From Xenorhabdus stockiae (GTDB taxonomy: Bacteria > Pseudomonadota > Gammaproteobacteria > Enterobacterales > Enterobacteriaceae): 64,000 nt of DNA. Where the stretch lies: positions 1 to 64,000 of the forward strand of contig NZ_NJAJ01000021.1 of NCBI RefSeq assembly GCF_002632825.1. Direction: 5' to 3'. Shown piece after piece: positions 36,877-43,298 of the stretch. How positions within the stretch are numbered: the stretch's first letter is position 1; every line of letters starts with the position of its first letter. The position numbers and the translations under genes were made by a program. Under the pieces are notes generated by a model. The model was not told the origin of the DNA and searched no databases. It saw nothing but the letters and a program-made list of their open reading frames with translations.

Positions 36877-37257
36877 ATGATTGATAAAAAAAATATTATT
36901 GATGGGATTGTTTTCGCAGATGAAGATAATCCCAATGAAAAGGTTATTTTTAATTTTTATACTTGGGTTGAAGTATTGAAAGCTATTATTGTCAAATATA
37001 GCAATAAGTCAGAAAGTGAGGCGGAGCATCTTGTTTTAAATCATCCCGCTGTTTATCTCCCCAGAAATAGTAGTAGAAGCCTTGCGACACTTAGTCACGA
37101 ATCTGAGTACAAATGGGCAATGGTTATAGTTTATGGTCATGGATATTGGCAAAGAGGTATCCCAGCTTATGAACCAGAAGGTTTTGATGAATGGGAAGAG
37201 CAATATAGAAAAGACCATGGTCTAGCGGAATTTAGTTTTGATTATATTGATGAGTGA
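36877..37257 (+). CDS. Rhs immunity protein copy 2
   Basis: 126 residues, intact homologue of copy 1 (MIDKKNIIDGIVFADEDNPNE start) but with a different central region (YLPRNSSRSLATLSHESEYKWAM) and end (FSFDYIDE). The divergence suggests specificity for a different toxin variant. An earlier in-frame start inside the toxin remnant (36859) exists; I choose the ATG at 36877, aligned with the start of all copies and two bases after the toxin stop. No functional toxin partner remains next to it. Confidence 0.8.
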   Translation: MIDKKNIIDGIVFADEDNPNEKVIFNFYTWVEVLKAIIVKYSNKSESEAEHLVLNHPAVYLPRNSSRSLATLSHESEYKWAMVIVYGHGYWQRGIPAYEPEGFDEWEEQYRKDHGLAEFSFDYIDE

Positions 37258-37425
37258 TAACAGAGGGGAATGGAATTAAAACCCTGTCTCCCTAAACTCA
37301 GAAACAAAAAGCTGAAAAATCCTTGTGATCTTCCGGCTTTTTATCATCATCCGGCCTGATCATCCTCAATCAGCTCCCGCATTTTCGGCTTAATTTCACT
37401 GAGCTGGTTTTGCTGGTACTTACTG
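37258..37425. repeat. Array spacer module B
   Basis: Second copy of the spacer: a degenerate hairpin around 37309-37340 and the minus-strand small-gene tail (37345-37410). Nearly identical in sequence to module E at about 42045, as expected if the two flank duplicated segments. Confidence 0.75.
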
Positions 37426-37524
37426 ATAAGGCAGCGAAATTATTTGATACGCATTTGGTTTCAGTTCAACGAGTTGCCAATGGCAAAATAGTCGATGAGT
37501 GTCCACAACATGATTGATAAAAAA
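37426..37524 (+). pseudogene. Very short Rhs toxin tail remnant (unit 3), stop codon lost
   Basis: Only about 26 toxin-tail residues remain (AAKLFDTHLVSVQRVANG then KIVDECP). The normal TAA stop has become CAA, so the frame now runs past the immunity start to a TGA at 37522. It is a relic, clearly derived from the same toxin family. Confidence 0.7.
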
Positions 37525-37893
37525 AATATTATTGATGGGATTGTTGTTACAGATGAAAATAATCCCGATAAAAAGGTTATTTTTAATCTTCATACTTGGG
37601 TTGAGATATTAAAAGCCATTATTGTCAAATATGGCAATAAATCAGAAAGTGAGGCAGAACAGCTTGTTTTAAATCATCCGGCAGTTTACAGCCCTATAGA
37701 CGATTATATGTCTGTTGCATTGCTTAATCATGAGCCTGAGTATGATTGGGCAATGCTGATAGCTTATGGCCATGAATATTGGTTAAAAGGTATTCCTGCC
37801 TATGAACCAGAAGGCTTTGATGAGTGGCTAGAGCAGTATAGAAAAGAACATAATTTAAAGGAATTTAGTTTTGAGTATATTCATGAGCGATAA
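37510..37893 (+). CDS. Rhs immunity protein copy 3
   Basis: 127 residues, intact. It shares the central YSPIDDYMSVALLNHEPEYDWAM-type region with copy 1 (position-specific match over its middle third) and ends in EYIHER. The ATG at 37510 aligns with the other copies. It is followed by spacer module C, whose hairpin probably ends its transcript. It is an orphan immunity gene with only a toxin-tail relic before it. Confidence 0.8.
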   Translation: MIDKKNIIDGIVVTDENNPDKKVIFNLHTWVEILKAIIVKYGNKSESEAEQLVLNHPAVYSPIDDYMSVALLNHEPEYDWAMLIAYGHEYWLKGIPAYEPEGFDEWLEQYRKEHNLKEFSFEYIHER

Positions 37894-38060
37894 CAGAGGG
37901 GAATGGAATTAAAACCCTGTCCCTCTAAACTCAGGAACAAAAAGCCGGAAAATCTTTGTGATCTTCCGGCTTTTTATCATCATCCGGCCTGATAATCCCC
38001 AATCAGTTCCCGCATCCGCAGCTTGATCTCACTGAGCTGGTCTTGCTGGCGCTGGCCTTG
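37894..38060. repeat. Array spacer module C
   Basis: Third copy. The hairpin AAGCCGGAAAATC...GATCTTCCGGCTTTTT (37942-37975) is followed by T residues, a good plus-strand terminator, and by the minus-strand small-gene tail. This copy alone is joined to the 5' part of the small gene. Confidence 0.78.
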
Positions 38061-38152
38061 TCGTTTTGCGGCACGTATCCCACGGTGTAATAACGTTCTG
38101 TTTTGGCGGCTTTATTTACCGCCCGGTTTTGCTTAGAATGCGCTTTAGCCAT
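37980..38152 (-). pseudogene. Small basic protein gene, frameshifted; parent of the spacer-module tails
   Basis: On the minus strand an ATG at 38152, preceded by an AAGGAG-like site, opens MAKAHSKQNRAVNKAAKTER and continues YYTVGYVPQNDKA. The original frame ends at 38003, but a one-base shift near 38065 would connect it to the conserved tail QQDQLSEIKLRMRELIGD, ending at 37980. The tail recurs, without the head, in the other four spacer modules. I do not recognise the protein; it is basic and about 57 residues long when repaired. Confidence 0.55.
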
Positions 38153-38238
38153 CATTCAACTCCTTGTTAGTTGCTTGTGGTTAGCGTTCTGGCTGTGCTC
38201 CAACACGGACATAACGCGTTAAATATTAGCGTGTTACA

Positions 38239-38766
38239 CGGCGCAGTGAGCTGAGTCACCTGCGCCCCGGTGATATTGACCTGGGGCGGGGCACGATGGC
38301 CGTGCAGCAGGGTAAGGGCAATAAAGACCGTGTGGTGCCCATTGGTGAGCGGGCGCTGGGCTGGTTAAACCGTTATCTGGCGCGGTCCGTCCGGCCAAGG
38401 CTGGCTGAACAGCATGACAGCGGGTATCTGTTTATCACGCAAAAGGGCAGGTCCCTCAGTCTGGGGATGCTGACCCATATCGCAGGCAGCGCTATCCGGG
38501 AACAGGCGCGGCTGGACAAACCGGGGGCATGTCACCTGTTCCGGCATTCAATGGCCACGCAGATGCTGGATAACGGCGCGGATATCCGCCATATTCAGGC
38601 GATACTGGGGCATGAGAAGCTCAACACCACCGAAATCTACACGCGGGTGGCTATCAGTCACTTAAAGAAAGTGCATCAGCAAACCCACCCGGCCGAACGC
38701 TCTGGCAACGTGCAAATGGACAATCAACAACCGGACGCCAACACCGAGCCGCCAAAGAGCCGCTAA
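38239..38766 (+). pseudogene. N-terminally truncated tyrosine recombinase (XerC/D-like integrase)
   Basis: The frame contains the whole catalytic domain: box I RRSELSHLRPGDIDL with the first Arg, HLFRHS with the HxxR pair, LGHEKLNTTEIYTRV with the late His and the nucleophilic Tyr. The N-terminal SAM-like core-binding domain is missing, and a stop codon (38227-38229) precedes the homology, which breaks off just before box I. A shorter product from the ATG at 38296 would lack the first catalytic Arg. It has a Gln/Pro-rich tail. GC content is far higher than in the immunity genes. It is next to a dif-like site (38827) that it or a full-length relative may have used. Confidence 0.8.
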
Positions 38767-38802
38767 CACAGAGTAAGCGGAACACACGATATCAGACAGT
38801 AG

Positions 38803-38862
38803 CCCTGTTAAGTCATAACCCTGTCAACTCCACATAAGTATAATTATCTGAAGTTGACAGGG
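38803..38862. other. dif-like recombination site in a 44-bp palindrome
   Basis: Outer arms CCCTGTCA (38819-38826) and TGACAGGG (38855-38862) enclose a dif-like core: ACTCCACATAA (38827-38837), six-base centre, TTATCTGAAGT (38844-38854). The 11-6-11 spacing and ATAA/TTAT inner ends match XerC/XerD binding sites. A further half-site, CCCTGTTAAGTCATAA, stands directly upstream (38803-38818). It lies 37 bp after the truncated recombinase gene, which supports an attachment or resolution site. Confidence 0.6.
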
Positions 38863-39850
38863 GGCTGTAGAGCGTCCGGCAGTGGACAAAAGTCCCTGAA
38901 CAGGCAGACAGCCCGATAATCCCCGTTGAGCCTGCTGGGTTCAGTGCGGGGGCAGACCGTGGCCGGACTGCTCGTTAGCACCCGTGCTTGCGGGGGTACG
39001 TGGGCAATGGTCGGCCTAAGCTGTGGTGTCCCCGTTTAGTCAGTGCAGGCCGCCCAAAGCCCACTCAACATAATGTGGGGGAATTATACACCACTCACCC
39101 GGGCGGCTCCGCTGCCCGAATCCACACCGTGCAGCGGTTCGCAGCGTATAATACACATTATGTCTGGCGCCCCCGCGGGTCAGCCTCGCGGGGTGTGGCG
39201 CACAAGGCTGCGCCTTCTGCTGTCAGCACCGGAGCCAGTCCTCGACAAAAACCCGTGTTCTTCTTTAGCTGCCATGCCACCGTCCGGCCAACAACCCTGT
39301 AGGCAGGTCGGCCTGCGGCCTCCGCTGTTTTACCTCCCCCGCCCCAACCCCGCTGCACTGGCTGCGCCCGGCTCGCGGTCGCTACGCTTCTTGCTCGTTC
39401 CCGTGCTCGCCATCTCCGCCCCGTGCAGCCCCCGCAGGGGGCTTCCCTTGTAAACACGGTACGGTCATGCAAAGCCGTGCCCAATCTGAAACGCCAGTGA
39501 CCCAGGGCGTCGCAGGGCGCCGCTGGCAGGCTCTATGCCGCCCGCACCCGCAGAACGGCCGCCCGCCGCCCAAACCAGTTGGGCGACGTTCGCCCGTTGC
39601 CGAAAGAGAAATCCGCCACAAAACGCCTCGGCACCATGCCCAAACCCGGGCACCGCCGCTATACTGCACCACAGGTCATGGTGGTTGCCGGGTAAAAAGG
39701 GCATCAGAGCGACAGGGCAAAAAATCCTGAAAGTGCATATCGGCGTTTTAGGTTCGCGGTGATGAGCGGAACAGGTAAAAGTGACTGCTTAATATGATGA
39801 TAGTAAAGGAAAAAATCGCTTAAAAAAGTATGACTGTGCCGGAATCGTTC
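38863..39850. other. GC-rich non-coding block, foreign composition
   Basis: About 1 kb of markedly GC-rich sequence inside an AT-rich neighbourhood. Several frames stay open simply because of composition; none looks like a protein (Arg/Pro/Gly-rich, overlapping on both strands, no start signals). It contains two more dif-like sites in inverted orientation (39063-39092 and 39141-39168) and several GC hairpins. I read it as the remains of a mobile element associated with the truncated recombinase. The last about 75 bp (39775-39850) return to AT-rich sequence. Confidence 0.55.
39063..39168. other. Pair of inverted XerCD-like sites
   Basis: Left site on the minus strand: GGTGTATAATT, eight-base centre, TTATGTTGAGT (39092 down to 39063), the 11-8-11 layout of cer-type sites. 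Right site on the plus strand: GCAGCGTATAA (39141-39151), six-base TACACA, TTATGTCTGGC (39158-39168), the 11-6-11 layout of dif. They face each other across about 50 bp holding a GGGCGG...CCGCCC-type hairpin. Confidence 0.5.
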
Positions 39851-39854
39851 TCAA

Positions 39855-40433
39855 GATCCACTGAACCTGGGCGGCGGGTTTAACCCGTACGGCTACGTGC
39901 ACAACCCGGTGCGGTTCGTGGATCCGTATGGGTTATCGTCGGGGACAACGACGTTCTATCATGCGGGCAATATCAAAGGACCAATTGATCCAAATGTGGG
40001 GCGTGATGTACTTGACTTTGATCCTAAAGGTCAAGGAGGATTTTATGTTACTACAATAAGGGAGCAGGCTGAAGATTGGTATTATAGGAAACTGAAATGG
40101 GATTCTGGTGTTTCTTTATATAAATTTGAAGTGCCAAATTCAGAATTAGCTAAATTGAATATTAAATATATTGATTTAAATACCCATAGTGGCATGCAAG
40201 AATGGTCAGATATTGTAACAAAAGGGCGTCAGGGGACGCTTATATATGACCAACCATATGATGGAGTTGATGGGCCGATGCTGGGAAATCCTAAATCAGT
40301 ATTAAAAGGAAAAAAACCAAGACTTGTAGAAGGGGGAAGTCACCAATTAGCCCTTTTCTCACAACAGGGAGCAGAAATGTTTGATAGACATTTAGTTTCA
40401 GTTACTAAACTACCAGTTGATGAGTGTGAATAA
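39855..40433 (+). pseudogene. Orphan Rhs C-terminal toxin module (unit 4), full-length variant toxin
   Basis: The frame begins with the Rhs boundary (DPLNLGGGFNPYGYVHNPVRFVDPYGL) without the Rhs core, followed by a complete toxin variant: TTFYHAG, DFDPKGQGGFYVT, QAEDWYYRKLK, KFEVPNSELAKLNIKYI, YDGVDGPMLGN, and the end HQLALFSQQGAEMFD. Compared with the intact Rhs toxin it is homologous but clearly divergent. A GTG at 39897 could start a 178-residue product, but no ribosome site is evident. It is a silent cassette that homologous recombination through the about 100 bp boundary could join to the rhs gene. Labelled pseudogene because it lacks its core; the toxin part itself looks intact. Confidence 0.82.
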
Positions 40434-40434
40434 A

Positions 40435-40815
40435 ATGATTGATAGAAAAAATATTGTTGATGGGATTCTGATTGAAGATGTTAGATATCCAGATAAATAT
40501 GTAATTTTCAATTTTTATACTTGGGTTGAACTTCTAAAAGGAATTATTGTTAATTACGCTAAAAAATCAGAAAATGAAGCTGAACATCTTATTATGAATG
40601 ATCCTCTGATCCATATGCCGATTAATAACTTTCGAGATGTTGATTTTTTTAGTCATGAACTTGAATATCATTGGGCAATGTTGATAGCTTATGGTCCAGA
40701 ATATTGGACAAAAGGTATTTCAGCTAGGCTACCAGAAGATTATATGCAGTGGGAAGAAAACTATATAAAGGAGCATAAACTAGCAGAAGATTGCTTTGTA
40801 TATAGTGATGAATAG
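40435..40815 (+). CDS. Rhs immunity protein copy 4 (partner of the orphan toxin)
   Basis: 126 residues, the most divergent member of the family (MIDRKNIVDGILIEDVRYP, later HMPINNFRDVDFFSHELEYHWAM, end CFVYSDE). It starts one base after the stop of the orphan toxin module, which is also the most divergent toxin, so the two probably co-evolved as a cognate pair. It is followed by its own terminator, different from the repeated spacer hairpin. Confidence 0.83.
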   Translation: MIDRKNIVDGILIEDVRYPDKYVIFNFYTWVELLKGIIVNYAKKSENEAEHLIMNDPLIHMPINNFRDVDFFSHELEYHWAMLIAYGPEYWTKGISARLPEDYMQWEENYIKEHKLAEDCFVYSDE

Positions 40816-40835
40816 TATAGTGCATTTTATGCTCC

Positions 40836-40866
40836 AAGCAGGTATTACTATTTACCTGCTTTTTAT
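40836..40866 (+). terminator. Intrinsic terminator after immunity copy 4
   Basis: A 9-bp stem AAGCAGGTA/TACCTGCTT (40836-40844 with 40853-40861) is followed by a T-rich tail 20 bp after the stop codon. Confidence 0.8.
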
Positions 40867-40898
40867 ATTCAATAATAATTGAAATATAAGGCCATAAA

Positions 40899-41280
40899 AT
40901 GATTTCTAAAGAAAATATTGTCGATTGGAATTATTATCACACACGAAGATAACCCTAATAAAAAGCTTATATTTAATTTTTATTCTTGGGTTGAGGTGTT
41001 GAAAGCCATTATTATCAAATACGCTAATAAATCAGAAAGTGAGGCAGAGTATCTTGTTTTAAACCACTCTGCAGTCTGTAGCTCTATTGATGATTATATG
41101 TCCGTTGGATTACGTAGTCATGACCTTGAATACAATTGGGCGATGTTCATAGCCTATGGTCATGAATATTGGCTAAAAGGGATCCCCTCTCAGGAGCCGG
41201 AGGGTTTTGAGGAATGGGAAGAACAGTATAGAAAAAAACATAATTTGAAGGAATTTAGTTTTGAGTATATTCATGAGTGA
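40899..41280 (+). pseudogene. Rhs immunity gene copy 5, frameshifted near its start
   Basis: The ATG at 40899 (AAGG upstream) opens MISKENIVD, as in other copies. A surplus T near 40925 (GATTGG instead of GATGG) then shifts the frame, and the shifted frame ends at once in TAA. The remainder continues in the +1 frame (GIIITHEDNPNKKLIFNFYSW to FSFEYIHE) to 41280. An internal TTG at 40918 could in theory restart it. No toxin relic precedes it. It is a decayed orphan immunity gene unless the frame is reset. Confidence 0.8.
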
Positions 41281-41440
41281 TAACAGGGATAAAGAGGATT
41301 AAAACGATTAAGACCGCAACCCCCTAAACTCAGAAACAAAAAGCCGGAAAATCTTTGTGATCTTTCGGCTCTTTATCATCATCCTACCTGATAATCCCCT
41401 ATCAATTCCCGCATTCGAAGCTTAATCTCACTGAGCTGGG
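41281..41440. repeat. Array spacer module D
   Basis: Fourth copy of the spacer, with hairpin AAGCCGGAAAATC...GATCTTTCGGCT (41341-41370) and the minus-strand small-gene tail. It resembles module A but lacks about 15 bases just before the GGTGCGGGTGTCGTC junction. Confidence 0.78.
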
Positions 41441-41631
41441 TGCGGGTGTCGTCAGTGTCGGGTAGCGATCCATATTTAAGAAGCCCAAATGGTGTTAAAA
41501 AGGGTCAACCTCCAAAAATTGAAGGTCACCAATTGGCCCTTTATACGCCAGAATCAGCGAAATTATTTGATGCGCATTTAGTTGCGGTTAAACGAATTGC
41601 TAATGGAAAAATAGTTGATGAGTGTCCATAA
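41441..41631 (+). pseudogene. Truncated Rhs toxin C-terminal remnant (unit 6)
   Basis: Nearly identical to the unit 2 remnant at 36691-36875 (SGSDPYLRSPNGVKKG, then PESAKLFDAHLVAVKRIANG), with the same breakpoint in the spacer. This shows that the two units are copies of one ancestral segment rather than independent truncations. Confidence 0.8.
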
Positions 41632-41632
41632 C

Positions 41633-42044
41633 ATGATTGATAAAAAAATATTATTGATGGGATTGTTTTCGCAGATGAAGATAATCCCAATGAAAAGGTT
41701 ATTTTTAATTTTTATACCTGGGTTGAAATGTTGAAATGTTGAAATGTTGAAATGTTGAAATGTTGAAAGCGATTATTGTCAAATATGGTAATAAATCCGA
41801 AAGTGAGGCAGAACAGCTTGTTTTAAATCATCCCGCTGTTTATCTCCCCAGAAATAGTAGTAGAAGCCTTGCGACACTCAGTCACGAATCTGAGTACGAA
41901 TGGGCAATGGCTATAGTTTATGGCCATGGATATTGGCAAAGAGGTATCCCAGCTTATGAACCAGAAGGTTTTGATGAATGGGAAGAGCAACATAGAAAAG
42001 ACCATGGTCTAGCGGAATTTAGTTTTGATTATATTGATGAGTGA
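41633..42044 (+). pseudogene. Rhs immunity gene copy 6, disrupted by a poly-A deletion and an 8-bp tandem repeat
   Basis: The ATG at 41633 aligns with other copies, but the A-run after GAT has seven A where intact copies have eight, shifting the frame within five codons. Downstream, the octamer TTGAAATG is present five times (41723-41762) where intact copy 1 has it once, adding 32 bp and a second shift. A 94-residue C-terminal part remains open from an ATG at 41760. The outer parts match copy 2 and the middle part matches copy 1, so it is a mosaic. Confidence 0.82.
41723..41770 (+). repeat. 8-bp tandem repeat (5 x TTGAAATG) inside immunity copy 6
   Basis: Five perfect TTGAAATG units (41723-41762) are followed by TTGAAAGC. 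Homologous copies have one unit. Because eight is not a multiple of three, a change in unit number switches the reading frame, the arrangement used by slipped-strand contingency loci. Confidence 0.9.
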
Positions 42045-42235
42045 TAACAGAGGGGAATGGAATTAAAACCCTGTCTCCCTAAACTCAGAAACAAAAAGCT
42101 GAAAAATCCTTGTGATCTTCCGGCTTTTTATCATCATCCGGCCTGATAATCTCCAATCAGCTCCCGCATGTGAAGCTTAATCTCACTGAGCTGGTCTTGC
42201 TGGCGTTCACTCTGTTTCTTGATGGTGCGGGAACC
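42045..42235. repeat. Array spacer module E
   Basis: Fifth copy. The hairpin lies around 42095-42130. On the minus strand the small-gene tail is longest here: it reads RTIKKQSERQQDQLSE, then IKLHMRELIGDYQAG. The right side joins directly to a fragment of an Rhs boundary (GFIDPLGL, 42241-42264). Confidence 0.78.
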
Positions 42236-42243
42236 CGACGGGA

Positions 42244-42425
42244 TTCATAGATCCACTGGGTTTATCTGGTGTTGGCATAATTGGAAGTATGGTCAGGAAA
42301 GTGAAAGGCCGTATATTCTTCATAAAAATGTTATGCAAACAGTAAATGCCCTGGGTACATTAAAAAATAGAAAAGATGCCAAAAGAGCAGTGGAGGGTTT
42401 ATTCAAAGGTGAAATTCCCCCATAA
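42244..42425 (+). pseudogene. Degraded orphan Rhs C-terminal module with an unrelated toxin tail (unit 7)
   Basis: FIDPLGL at 42244-42264 is the Rhs boundary. The following frame (SGVGIIGSMVRKVKGR) stops after about 28 codons, while another frame continues as YILHKNVMQTVNALGTL, then KDAKRAVEGLFKGEIPP, to 42425. A deletion or frameshift after the boundary has destroyed the module. The tail is unrelated to the other toxin ends in this array. I do not recognise it. Confidence 0.6.
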
Positions 42426-42455
42426 GGCTATTGAACTTATAAAGTAGGAGAAAGT

Positions 42456-42746
42456 ATGCCAGCATTATCAGAGTATTCTAATGTAACAAATACCGTATTT
42501 AATATTCTAGATAAGAAAGGATATAATATTTGGTATAACAATAAGTTAGATATGTATTGCGCCGAAAAAGATGGTTGGGATTTCATGGCGGATTCTCCTT
42601 GCGGCTTGCTTGGAATCATATCTATATATGAATTTAAAAAACCAGATAAATATCAAGAGTATTGGTGGCGAGACGAAGAAAAAGACTTATTAGAGGGGTT
42701 AAGCAATATACCACCAGAATATACATCGGTAATATATAAAAAATAA
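42456..42746 (+). CDS. Putative immunity protein of the unit 7 toxin relic
   Basis: 96-residue acidic, Trp/Tyr-rich protein (MPALSEYSNVTNTVFNIL, later EYWWRDEEKDLLEGL), with a good TAGGAGA ribosome site. It is unrelated in sequence to the six-copy immunity family. Its place after an Rhs-boundary relic, its small size and its acidity support an immunity role; the fold is not recognised. Confidence 0.65.
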   Translation: MPALSEYSNVTNTVFNILDKKGYNIWYNNKLDMYCAEKDGWDFMADSPCGLLGIISIYEFKKPDKYQEYWWRDEEKDLLEGLSNIPPEYTSVIYKK

Positions 42747-42800
42747 GTAATCAAGAAAAATTAATTGCAAATTAATTACCATAACCTTCCAATAGAGTAT

Positions 42801-43190
42801 TTAGCTCATACTCCATTGTATCCTGAGTTCAAGTGATAAAACGTCGCCAGTGTGATATTTAGCTTGTTTCCAGATGATTTCAATCAGATTCAGCTCGGGG
42901 TTGTAAGCAGGAAGATAAAGTAAAAGCATGTTGTGTTCTCGTAACCCGCGATTTCTGATTTTTTCCTCGCTCCCATGGTGAATACGCGCATTATCCAACA
43001 CTAAAAATGTCAGGCGTTTTTCTCCTTGTTTGGCGACCTGCTAAAAAAATCAATCACATTAGCTCGTGTGATACTGCCTGACGTTGTCTGGTAAAACAGC
43101 GTGTTGTCCGTGTAATTTAACGCCCCCAGAACTGACCGTCTGTTATGGTCTTGAGGCTCAGTCTCATGGGGTTTACCCTGTGAATAGGGA
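42801..43190 (-). pseudogene. IS630-family transposase remnant (frameshifted)
   Basis: The minus strand encodes LTFLVLDNARIHHGSE, a DDE-type motif, and LLLYLPAYNPELNLIEIIW with the final Glu, both hallmarks of IS630/Tc1-type transposases. Upstream (43190 to 43025) lies the preceding part (RRSVLGALNYTDNTLFYQTT, ANVIDFF) in another frame, so there is a frameshift near 43035. The N-terminal DNA-binding part and first catalytic Asp are missing. It marks the right edge of the accessory region. Confidence 0.8.
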
Positions 43191-43298
43191 TATCAATCAC
43201 ATCACACTCATTAAAAATAGCGGATAACAAGAGTTATTTTTTCATACAATTACATTGGGTCGTGTGGTAATGAGCAACATAAATTGAGAGGTGCATGA

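Noticed and set aside
38988..39762. Several overlapping 70-136 codon frames on both strands of the GC-rich block
   Set aside because: High GC alone keeps frames open. The products are Arg/Pro/Gly-rich, overlap each other and have no start signals or recognisable domains.
36509..42235. Repeated hairpin modules as CRISPR or tRNA-like elements
   Set aside because: Irregular spacing of 0.2 to 3.2 kb, embedded gene tails, and no cloverleaf or spacer structure.
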